From NCBI GenBank assembly GCA_964643295.1, contig CAZXSN010000023.1, positions 1-41,052 on the forward strand: a DNA stretch of 41,052 nucleotides. The letters run 5' to 3'. Made by a program: the position numbers and the translations under genes. This DNA comes from Merdiplasma sp964643295. Its GTDB lineage: Bacteria > Bacillota > Clostridia > Lachnospirales > Lachnospiraceae. Shown one piece after another: positions 24,880 to 33,363 of the stretch. Within the stretch, counting starts at the first letter, position 1. Each line of letters opens with the position of its first letter. Below the pieces are notes generated by a model. It ran no database searches and was not told the DNA's origin. It saw only the letters and a list, made by a program, of their open reading frames with translations.

Positions 24880-26328
24880 GTGAAAAGAATTTTATTTGTT
24901 TCATCAGAAGTCGCGCCGTTTATCAAAACAGGCGGGCTGGCGGATGTGGCGGGTTCCCTGCCAAAGTGCTTTGACAAGGAAAAATACGATGTACGGGTGA
25001 TACTGCCGAAATACATGTGCATGAAGGACGAGTGGAAGAACAAGATGAACTATCTGACGCACTTCTACATGGACCTGGCATGGCGCTCGCAGTATGTCGG
25101 TGTGCTCGAGATGGAGCTTGATGGTGTTCAGTTCTATTTCATCGACAACGAGTATTACTTTGCGGGACCGAAGCCTTACGGCAACATCTATCAGGATATC
25201 GAGAAATTCGCGTTTTTCTCCAAAGCGGCTTTGTCGGCGCTGCCGGTGATCGGATTTAAGCCGGACATTGTGCACTGCCATGACTGGGAGACCGGTCTGA
25301 TTCCGGTATTTTTGAAGGACAAGTTCCATGAGGGGGAATTCTTCCGTGATATGAAGTCGGTCATCACCATCCACAACCTGAAGTTCCAGGGCGTGTGGGA
25401 TGTTAAGACGGTCAAGGATATCACGGGACTTCCTTCCTACTATTTCACACCGGACAAGCTGGAAGCATACGGGGACGCCAATTATCTGAAAGGCGGCATC
25501 GTCTATGCGGATGCGGTTACAACGGTGAGCAGTACCTACGCGGAAGAGATCAAGACACCGTTCTATGGTGAGCGCCTGGACGGACTGATGAGGGCGAGAT
25601 CGAACTGCCTGCGCGGCATTCTAAACGGGATCGATTATGACGTTTACAATCCGGAGACGGATCCAATGATCGAGAAGAATTACAATGCCCGCAACTTCCG
25701 CAAGGAGAAGATCAAGAACAAACGTGCTCTGCAGAAAGAGCTGGGCTTAGAGCAGGATGACCGCAAGTTTATGGTCGGCATTGTTTCCCGTCTGACAGAT
25801 CAGAAGGGCTTCGATCTGATTGCCTACATGATGGACGAAATTTGCCAGCAGGATCTGCAGCTGGTGGTGCTCGGGACCGGCGAGGAGCGCTACGAGAACA
25901 TGTTCCGCCATTTTGCCTGGAAGTATCAGGGCAAGGTTTCCGCGAACATCTTCTATTCGGATGCGCTTTCCCACAAGATCTACGCGTCCTGTGATGCGTT
26001 CCTGATGCCTTCGCTGTTTGAGCCCTGCGGTCTGTCGCAGCTGATGAGCCTGCGTTACGGTACTGTGCCGATCGTGCGCGAGACCGGCGGACTGAAGGAT
26101 ACGGTCATTCCTTACAATGAATATGAGAGCACCGGTACTGGGTTCAGTTTTGCCAACTACAACGCGCATGAGATGCTGAACACGGTGAAGTATGCGATGC
26201 ATGTTTATTACAACAAGAAGCGCGAGTGGAACAAGCTGATCGACCGGGGCATGGCGGCAGATTTCTCATGGAATGCGTCCGCGCGTAAGTACGAGGAGCT
26301 GTACGATTGGCTCTGCCCGTGGGAGTAA
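24880..26328 (+). CDS. glgA: Glycogen synthase, ADP-glucose type
   Basis: A 482-residue GT5 enzyme that extends alpha-1,4-glucan chains from ADP-glucose in the cytosol. The ADP-glucose-binding KTGGLADV is at 16-23, and the C-terminal GT-B domain contains IVSRLTDQKGFDLI, the acid residue region PSLFEPCGLSQL, and the RETGGLKDTV loop. Length is normal. The start is GTG with GGAGG eight bases upstream. No other glg gene is adjacent, which is unusual since glgC, glgD and glgA often cluster. Confidence 0.96.
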   Translation: MKRILFVSSEVAPFIKTGGLADVAGSLPKCFDKEKYDVRVILPKYMCMKDEWKNKMNYLTHFYMDLAWRSQYVGVLEMELDGVQFYFIDNEYYFAGPKPYGNIYQDIEKFAFFSKAALSALPVIGFKPDIVHCHDWETGLIPVFLKDKFHEGEFFRDMKSVITIHNLKFQGVWDVKTVKDITGLPSYYFTPDKLEAYGDANYLKGGIVYADAVTTVSSTYAEEIKTPFYGERLDGLMRARSNCLRGILNGIDYDVYNPETDPMIEKNYNARNFRKEKIKNKRALQKELGLEQDDRKFMVGIVSRLTDQKGFDLIAYMMDEICQQDLQLVVLGTGEERYENMFRHFAWKYQGKVSANIFYSDALSHKIYASCDAFLMPSLFEPCGLSQLMSLRYGTVPIVRETGGLKDTVIPYNEYESTGTGFSFANYNAHEMLNTVKYAMHVYYNKKREWNKLIDRGMAADFSWNASARKYEELYDWLCPWE

Positions 26329-26758
26329 GAGAACCGGCGAAATGCATTTTTCTGGACGGATGCTTCCCATCTAGTCTCCCGGCAGCTATTCTGTCAGAGA
26401 TGAAAGGTCCTTTGGTGCGCCTGTTATGTCAGATGGGAAAGCAAGCGGCATGAGTTTTATGTAAATTTTGTTTGCAGTGATTGTAGGCGTCTGCGGCCAA
26501 TTCCGATGCGGGAGCGGCTTGCAGGCGCTTATGTTTGAGTATGCAGTATGATCGACTTAAGCAGTCTCGGATATGCACAAAAAAACCACGTTGGCCGGTT
26601 TGAATTTACGCCGCACACAATATCTGACCGGTGCTAGCTGCTTGAGGAAGACGTGACAGAGAAACGGCCTGGCAGGAAAGGACTGAAAAAGCAGCCAAGG
26701 TGGAAAGGCATGGCACCGGAGTGTTTCAGGCAGCAGGGGAGAACAGCGGGGGTTACGA
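26329..26758. other. Intergenic region between glgA and fic
   Basis: 430 bp with no convincing gene. Imperfect inverted repeats around GGCGTCTGCGGCC and GCAGGCGC (about 26487-26530) are visible, without a T tract. No clear terminator for glgA or promoter for fic can be named. Confidence 0.45.
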
Positions 26759-27577
26759 ATGAGAGAAGATCCATTTTCCAAACAGGCTAGAGAAGGTGAA
26801 CCGGAAGGGAAGGAAAGGCTTGCTTTCTGGCGAACGGCGATTGGACTGCAGGCTGTTGACGGGCTGAAAACATCAGAGTATCTTACGCAGCTTGCTGCCA
26901 GAAACATGGAAGGAAAGCTTACCTTTTCCGAAGTGGATGCACTTTTGAAGGCCCGTTATGAAAATCCGGAATTTTCTGCGGATCATGTCAGAGACCGCAC
27001 AGATGAGGCCGACAGAGTCTCTGCAAGGATAGCGGCCCTGCTGTCTGAGCGTACGTTTCATTTCACATTCAATGAGCTTCTTTCTATTCACAGAAAGTTG
27101 TTTAACGGGATCTTTTCTCACGCTGGACGTATCCGCGATTACAACATCACAAAAAGCGAATGGGTATTAAACGGAGCTTCCGTGCGCTATGTAAGCGCCC
27201 CACAGATACGCATAACGCTGGAATATGACTTTTCCGAAGAGGAGAAATTCTCTTATAAGAATCTTACGCTGGATGAGAAGATTCATCACCTTGTAAGATT
27301 TGTTTCCAATCTGTGGCAGATTCATCCCTTTGGGGAGGGAAATACAAGAACAACCGCGGTGTTCTTTCTCAAATATCTGCGGACACTGGGATTAACTGTG
27401 ACAGGTGACAGTTTCACGGAGCATGCATGGTATTTTCGAAATGCCCTGGTCCGGGCTAATTACAGTGACCTGAGAAATGACATTCGAGAAACGACAGAGT
27501 ACCTCGAACTCTTTATGCGGAATCTTCTGCTGAACGAGAATCATGTGCTGGATAACCAGGAATTGCAGATCGGTTAA
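26759..27577 (+). CDS. Fic-domain protein with an N-terminal VbhA-like antitoxin segment
   Basis: A 272-residue Fic protein, predicted to transfer AMP (or another nucleotide part) onto hydroxyl groups of target proteins. The catalytic loop HPFGEGNTR (189-197) is complete, with His189 and the anion-binding Asn and Arg. Residues about 28-68 (the AIGLQAVDGLKTSEYL and ARNMEGKLTFSEVDALL segments) resemble the VbhA-type antitoxin region fused to many clostridial Fic proteins, so the protein may be self-inhibited. No separate antitoxin gene precedes it. It opens the accessory stretch before the helicase-nuclease operon but is 2.2 kb away from it, so a functional link is unproven. Confidence 0.9.
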   Translation: MREDPFSKQAREGEPEGKERLAFWRTAIGLQAVDGLKTSEYLTQLAARNMEGKLTFSEVDALLKARYENPEFSADHVRDRTDEADRVSARIAALLSERTFHFTFNELLSIHRKLFNGIFSHAGRIRDYNITKSEWVLNGASVRYVSAPQIRITLEYDFSEEEKFSYKNLTLDEKIHHLVRFVSNLWQIHPFGEGNTRTTAVFFLKYLRTLGLTVTGDSFTEHAWYFRNALVRANYSDLRNDIRETTEYLELFMRNLLLNENHVLDNQELQIG

Positions 27578-28395
27578 ATTTCTCAAGACAGAAAGAGATG
27601 CAAAAGAATCCAGAAATATGAAGGGAAATAGAGCAGAAAACTAATGACCGATTAGGATAAATTATGAACAGATTTGGAAAATTCTCTGGGTATATAGGCT
27701 GTATACCTTAATATAAAAGCCCAAACCAGGTGACAGGATTTAGAAGGATATTTTTTCACTTCTCATATGCTTGGATCAAAAAAAGAAGATAAGCATCTTA
27801 TTTTATCTAAATTAATAGTCAATTCTAATTTCACACCTTACACAAGATATAGACAAAAATTTAATTACAAGCATTTTCGTATTTTTCACGATGAACATAA
27901 ATATTCGGATATATAAAGACTAATTTCTGTATACTATCGATTAACGGTTCATGTATTTAATTGGAACTATCAACAATAAGATTTAATTCTGATCCATCAC
28001 GCAATTCTCTAACAGATCTTTGTACGGATTTGATCTAGGTTCCGTGTAACAGCTTAATTCGATTCATTGTAATCCACATATCCTTTGAAATTGAAAAATT
28101 CAGCTCGTATTTTCGAAAGAAGATTTGAATTTGAGTTTAGAAAATAATGTTAAATGAATGCAGGACCAATTATCCAGAGCAACAAATCAAAGAGCAAGAA
28201 ATGTGTGTGCTTATTCAATTGTGAGCATAGGATACTTAAAGTGCGATAAGAACGCAAATTTCAGTCAGTAAAACGGAAAGAGAGAGTGCAAAAACAAAGT
28301 GAATGAGCGAAAAGCCAAGGGAGAAGCTAGCTTGATAATATGTTAACTTAACTGCAGTGGCAACAGGGAAGTCGGCATCACAACGGTGAATATAG
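27578..28395. other. AT-rich intergenic region, no gene seen
   Basis: Clearly richer in A+T than the flanking genes, especially 27600-28200, with frequent stops in all frames and no ribosome site. Nothing recognisable is present. The composition shift suggests acquired or decaying DNA. Confidence 0.55.
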
Positions 28396-28587
28396 GAATG
28401 TATACTTTCTGAATCTCTTCTTATAGAAGCACTGAGTTTTACTGTACCAGAGGCTTGGACTGAATTGAAAACGAGCATATATTTGGCATCTAATGCACAT
28501 TTCTTTGAGCAATTTTTGGTTAAACTCGGAATACCGCGCTACTTTTTTCATAATGAGGGCCCTCATATACAGGTCGAAAATTGTTAG
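28396..28587 (+). pseudogene. Possible gene remnant, 63 open codons without a start
   Basis: A plus-strand frame open between two TAG codons translates to a protein-like sequence, including ALSFTVPEAWTELKTSIYL and FFEQFLVKLGIPRYFFHNEG, but has no start codon with a ribosome site and is bounded by stops. It looks like the C-terminal end of a decayed gene. I do not recognise the family. Confidence 0.35.
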
Positions 28588-28687
28588 GGGTAATTTCAAA
28601 AATCGCGGCAGGAAAATCTATAAGGATTGTAAGAAACAGACGGAAATTACTGTAAGAATGAGCTAACATCAGCCATGAGGAGAATAA

Positions 28688-28960
28688 ATTTCAAAAAATG
28701 ACTTGACAGAGTTCATAGAGCATGATATCTTATCTCCCGCAAAAGCAAAACCGCATAATCCTGACACTCAGGCAGAGATCATTCAATAAATGATACGGGA
28801 TGGAATCCTGCGGGATCATCAAGAAGATAAATATGATACGCAACTTCCTAAGATGTTTCAGGATACTTAGGAGTGCTTTCCTGGAGATTCTGATCTGGAG
28901 AAAACAGAAGTATCGATAAAACAGGATGAATCGAGATACTCATGGAGGAAAATAGTATGA
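28688..28960 (+). pseudogene. Possible gene remnant interrupted by stops
   Basis: A plus-strand frame reads protein-like sequence (DLTEFIEHDILSPAKAKPHN, MIRDGILRDHQEDKYDTQLP, DSDLEKTEVSIKQDESRYSW) interrupted by a TAA and a TAG. No start with a ribosome site. A promoter-like TTGACA-N17-TATCTT (28703-28731) lies inside it. Unknown family, tentative. Confidence 0.3.
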
Positions 28961-29328
28961 CATGACGCATTAATATCTGGCTCATAGATGGGCATTGGTG
29001 GGGAATCATTACAATAGGTGGCAAAAGGTCAGAAAAGGTATAGAAATGCACATGTAAGGACAATGAAAGAACTATGAAAGGCAGGGAAAGGTCCAAAGAT
29101 GGATAAAGAAACGGCGGCATTTTCCATGTATGCGCCTCCAGTGACCGAAATATATTTTCCAGTTTCTGAATTTCTGTATGCCTGGGTTCATGTTTCACGA
29201 TGCTTGACCCGGGACGATATTCACTGGGATCTCAGAGGATAGTGTTCGAAACGGGTGGATCATACTTAAAATCCTGGAAAACGCTGAAGCAAACCAACTT
29301 AGAAATAGGAGAAGAGGTTTTTGGACTT

Positions 29329-29660
29329 TCAATCCTGTGCCCCAGAGCATGTAAAGATGGGATGCCTGTAGGCTGACTGGCCGTCATCCAACCAAGGATC
29401 CGGGGCAGTGAGCAATAGGACCGTTCTATCTGCGAGGGGATCAGGAATAACATATGGCGTGAGTTGCAGGCAGGCAGAATAAGAGATGATTTCTGTGAAT
29501 GTAGATTGCCCGTCTTCAGGAAACAATGGGAAGGAATTGATGTAGAAGACATCGTTTCCCTGTGGTATTGCCGGGATGCCTTTTGGTCAACCAAAGATGA
29601 GAAAAGAATCCTTGGTTGCAGGAGAAGGCGGCAGATTATTTTTATAACACAGCTGGGGTT
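29329..29660 (-). pseudogene. Gene remnant on the minus strand with a premature TGA
   Basis: One minus-strand frame gives strongly protein-like sequence: segments SPATKDSFLIFG, a TGA (where Trp could have stood), PKGIPAIPQGNDVFYINSFP, LFPEDGQSTFTEIISYSACL, TPYVIPDPLADRTVLLLTAP and DPWLDDGQSAYRHPIF. It ends at a TGA (29329-29331) and has no initiation signal. I do not recognise the family. Best read as a decayed 3' part of a gene. Confidence 0.45.
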
Positions 29661-29778
29661 AGGGTTAACATATCCCTTTGGGGTTCGCTCCGGGAGGGTC
29701 GGAATTACGCTAGAAATTTGAGAAGAATTAATTTGTGAGGGAAGGAGGTTATGTTCTCATTTTATTAAACAGGCAGTC

Positions 29779-29787
29779 TGTTATAAT
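29779..29787 (+). promoter_or_regulatory. Extended -10 promoter of the helicase operon
   Basis: TGTTATAAT, a perfect extended -10, 31 bp before the ATG of the helicase gene; no clear -35. The ribosome site is AAGGAGGGAGG. Confidence 0.7.
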
Positions 29788-29817
29788 ACTTTAATGAATT
29801 GATAAGGAGGGAGGCTT

Positions 29818-32800
29818 ATGTACGAGATTATCCGCAATTATGTAGAAAGCCCAAAGAAAAACGGGCTTTTCCTGCTGAATGCTCCGACGGGTTCAGGAAA
29901 GACCTATTCTGTTGTGAAGTTTATCCATGATGAGTTTATCAAAAATACAAATAAACGCTTTATTTTTGTTACAACTTTGAAGAAGAATCTCCCCGTTGAT
30001 CAGTTGGGGTCATTCTTCTGTACTCCAGAAGAGAAGGCACTGTTTGAAAAGGAGCACCTTCTGATCGAATCAAACCTGGACAGTGTAAGAAAGGGACTGA
30101 TGGAACTTCCGGAAGAGGCGATTCCTAAGGAAGTGAGGAAATGGCAGGAATACAAGAAGCTGAAGGAAGATCTTTTTGATTTAAAACCGGGAGAGTACGA
30201 GAAGCTGATCAGAGAGGACAGAGAAGAGAAACTGCGGAAAAAACTGGAACCTGAGTTTCGTGACAGGATTCGCAGAACGTACTTGAGCGATCCAAACATA
30301 CAGGAACAGCTGTTGGATCTAATTCAGTTCGATGAGAGATGGCAGTGGATTGGCAGACTCTATCCGGCGGTTTTTACTTCCAGAAAGCATCTTCTGTTTA
30401 TGAGCGCCGATAAATTTTTTGTACGAAACACTACTCTGGTCGCACCTTCTTACTATTTCTTTGATTCCGAGATCATTCAGAACGCTGTCATTTTCATTGA
30501 CGAGTTCGATGCGACCAAGGATACCCTGCTAAAGGTGCTTATTCGGGAAGGACTGGAAGGAAAGATTGACTGCATTGAGGCGTTCAGCGAGATTCACGCA
30601 TCCTTGCGCTCCCACCAGTTTCCCACAGTCCTGACATCGGTTCCAAAGGGCATGGAGGATAAAGGTTCCCTCCAGGCCATTTTGAAGGGACTGAAACAGG
30701 ATGCACAGAAGGTTTCCGATAAGTTTTCTTTGCAGTTTAATCACAAGATCAGGTCTGAGGGCCAGAATTTTGGAAGCTATTTCCTGTTTCATGATTTCGA
30801 GTATTTCACGGTGCGCAATTCGAGACAGGGTTTTATCGGAATTCGAAAGGATGAGGGTGACAGGCTTAATTATGTTGAATTTTGCTCAGAGATGCCCCAG
30901 GCAGAAGAGGAAAGTGTCCCTGCGCTGCTTGGGTGGCTTCAGCACTTTTTCAAGGTATTCGAGTATTCCGTATGGGTGCTTGCGGTGAATTATGAGAAGG
31001 TAAGAAATGAGAGGCACTCTTCAGAAAGGAAGATTTTTTTCGAACAGTGTGTACATTCCATACTGGGGGAGTTTCTTGATCAGGATACTTATATAGACTA
31101 TTTTCTGCCGCGTGTGCTTTTGCAGCCTGTTACGTACCGGCGTCCTCCAGTGCAGATGGAAGATGACGGGACTTTTTTCTCAAATGGTTTTCAGTATTTC
31201 CTCTTTCAGGATAGCTTAAATCACGATCTGAAATCCCGCATAATGCTGTATTCATTCCAGAATACACCCGAGAAACTGCTGCTGCATATCTGCCAGAAGG
31301 CAAAAGTAGTCGGAATATCCGCGACCGCGACGCTTCCGTCGTGTATTGCAAATTATGACGTCGATTATCTGAAATTTAGGCTGGGTGATGCGTTCTGGGA
31401 GATGAGCGGCGAAGAGAGGAAGCGGATTCAGGATGCTTTTCAAGACAGTCAGAATAGTTACGAAGGTGTTCATGTTCATTCGGAGCTTTTGGGGTCCACG
31501 GTATGGGATGAGAAAATATGCGTGGATTTGTTTGATGGAAACGAGGATTTTGGTGCCAGGTTTTATTATACTGTGAACTGTGAAATTCCGGAGGATTCTT
31601 CCAGGGGGAACAATTTCCATCGACTACGTATGTTTCGTATCGCCTGCGCATTTAAGCAGTTTTTGATCCACGAAGATATCCAGTCTTTCCTGTGTGTGCT
31701 GACAAAGCATCCCAAGGCAGGTGATGCTTCGCTGAAGACCGGTTTGCTGTTGGAATTGTTTCAGCAGTTATGCGAGATGTTTGCACCTAGTTTTAACGCA
31801 GGGGATCTTGTGGTACAGCTGATCGGCGAGAATTATGAAAGCAACAAAGAACTTGTTCTCAAGCGTCTGGGAGAAGGGGAGAAGCTGTTTGTCATCTCCG
31901 CGTACCAGACGTTAGGGGCAGGACAAAATCTGCAGTATCCGATTCCGGAATCCAGGAAGGATTCTCTGATTTGTCTGAATGAAGACAGAGCCGGCGCTGA
32001 GAAAGACTTTGATGCGATCTACCTTGATGATCCGACGCACCTGATTGTGAACCTGAATACAGACGATCTGACAGAGGAAGAGTTTGCGAAGTTTCTTTTC
32101 CAGCAGGAGTATCTGCTGGAGGCGGGTGACATCAGCCTTTCGGAAGCTCAAAATCAGATTCGCGGAGCCTTTTCCTGGTTCATGTCAAAATCGAAGTTGG
32201 ATGAGAAATCAATGTCAAAGACGCAGGCACTGCTGTATTCCGTGAAATACCGCGACTGCAGGAGCGTAAGGCGTGCGGCAGGCCGGAGCGTGATTCAGGC
32301 AGTCGGGCGGATCTGCCGTACTCCCTGGAAACCGAAGCATGTGTATGTTTACGGGGATATTGCCCTTGCGGAGCATGTGGATCTGTCGTTTATGCAGGAC
32401 GAAATGTGCAATTACGAGCTTCTGGAGCTGAAAGAGGCTATCGAACGCTGCCGCGATCAGAGAAGGCAGGCGTATTCGGATGAGAATGCGAATTTAAAAA
32501 ATCAGGGGAACCTGGTGAATGCAAGAGCGAAGTGCACGATTGAGAAAAGGCTTTCCAACATGCATTCCTCTTCCGGTATGAACCGTTGGGATCAGCTTCG
32601 GGACTGGACGATGAAGTATCCGACCTGTGTTTTGAACGAAATCGCCGATCCGCAGGAGAGGGCATACTGCAGGCATTTTTCCCTGCAGCTGCCAGAACCC
32701 GGCAACCGATACTATTACAGCAAGGAAGGAGACTTCGATTCCGTTCAGATCAATTTTCTCCCGGATCCCTTAAGCTTTCCGTTTGTCATGTCTGAGGAAG

Positions 32801-33363
32801 ACTGCGGTCTGGCACAGCTGATGAAGATCCCCGAGATGCGTACATTTTTCGAATCGAAGGGATTTGCGACTAAGTTTGTGTTGGGGGATCATGCGCTTTC
32901 ACCTGTCGTATACAACAATATTTACAAAGGACGCATCGGTGAGGCCGTCGGCGAGTACTGGTTTTCAAACCTTGTGGGTGTGGAACTGGAGAGAATCTCG
33001 GAAGAAGAAAAGTTTGAGATGTTCGATTACCGGATTCCCGGCAGTGACATCTACGTGGATATGAAGAACTGGCATGTGACAAACCGCTTTCTCGAAAGGG
33101 ACCAGCTGAATAAGATTATCCTGAAGGCAGGAATCTGTAAGGCCCGCTGCGTGATTGTTGTGAATGTCATGGCAGACGGTTTTCATCCTTCCCGAAGGTG
33201 CCTTTCTAATCATGTGGAATTGCTGGAGGTTCCGGGACTGATCGAGGCGTCTTCGTCCCAGTTTCGTCTGGACGCGTTAACACAGGTGCGAAGGTGCATC
33301 AGTGATTTCAGTAACGGCAGTTTAAACAGTGAAAAAAAGGAGGAAAATCATGAATCAAAATGA
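29818..33363 (+). CDS. Superfamily 2 helicase fused to a PD-(D/E)xK-type nuclease domain
   Basis: An 1181-residue protein with a helicase body and a nuclease-like C-terminus. Helicase motifs in order: Walker A APTGSGKTY (22-30), a TTLKKNLP segment (motif Ia region, 52-59), Walker B VIFIDEFD (224-231), GISATAT (499-505, motif III), a motif V-like SAYQTLGAGQNL (694-705), and QAVGRICRT (827-835, motif VI). The gap of almost 200 residues between Walker A and B is unusually long and partly charged helix (100-155). Residues about 1030-1120 fit a restriction-endonuclease fold: Glu1042/Glu1045 in GRIGEAVGE, Asp1070 in MFDY, and the D-x-K core in YVDMKNW (1079-1085, Asp1081 and Lys1083). No methylase partner is present. 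The 3' end overlaps the next gene by 14 bp. Probably a DNA-processing effector of a defence system; not identified with a named one. Confidence 0.85.
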   Translation: MYEIIRNYVESPKKNGLFLLNAPTGSGKTYSVVKFIHDEFIKNTNKRFIFVTTLKKNLPVDQLGSFFCTPEEKALFEKEHLLIESNLDSVRKGLMELPEEAIPKEVRKWQEYKKLKEDLFDLKPGEYEKLIREDREEKLRKKLEPEFRDRIRRTYLSDPNIQEQLLDLIQFDERWQWIGRLYPAVFTSRKHLLFMSADKFFVRNTTLVAPSYYFFDSEIIQNAVIFIDEFDATKDTLLKVLIREGLEGKIDCIEAFSEIHASLRSHQFPTVLTSVPKGMEDKGSLQAILKGLKQDAQKVSDKFSLQFNHKIRSEGQNFGSYFLFHDFEYFTVRNSRQGFIGIRKDEGDRLNYVEFCSEMPQAEEESVPALLGWLQHFFKVFEYSVWVLAVNYEKVRNERHSSERKIFFEQCVHSILGEFLDQDTYIDYFLPRVLLQPVTYRRPPVQMEDDGTFFSNGFQYFLFQDSLNHDLKSRIMLYSFQNTPEKLLLHICQKAKVVGISATATLPSCIANYDVDYLKFRLGDAFWEMSGEERKRIQDAFQDSQNSYEGVHVHSELLGSTVWDEKICVDLFDGNEDFGARFYYTVNCEIPEDSSRGNNFHRLRMFRIACAFKQFLIHEDIQSFLCVLTKHPKAGDASLKTGLLLELFQQLCEMFAPSFNAGDLVVQLIGENYESNKELVLKRLGEGEKLFVISAYQTLGAGQNLQYPIPESRKDSLICLNEDRAGAEKDFDAIYLDDPTHLIVNLNTDDLTEEEFAKFLFQQEYLLEAGDISLSEAQNQIRGAFSWFMSKSKLDEKSMSKTQALLYSVKYRDCRSVRRAAGRSVIQAVGRICRTPWKPKHVYVYGDIALAEHVDLSFMQDEMCNYELLELKEAIERCRDQRRQAYSDENANLKNQGNLVNARAKCTIEKRLSNMHSSSGMNRWDQLRDWTMKYPTCVLNEIADPQERAYCRHFSLQLPEPGNRYYYSKEGDFDSVQINFLPDPLSFPFVMSEEDCGLAQLMKIPEMRTFFESKGFATKFVLGDHALSPVVYNNIYKGRIGEAVGEYWFSNLVGVELERISEEEKFEMFDYRIPGSDIYVDMKNWHVTNRFLERDQLNKIILKAGICKARCVIVVNVMADGFHPSRRCLSNHVELLEVPGLIEASSSQFRLDALTQVRRCISDFSNGSLNSEKKEENHESK

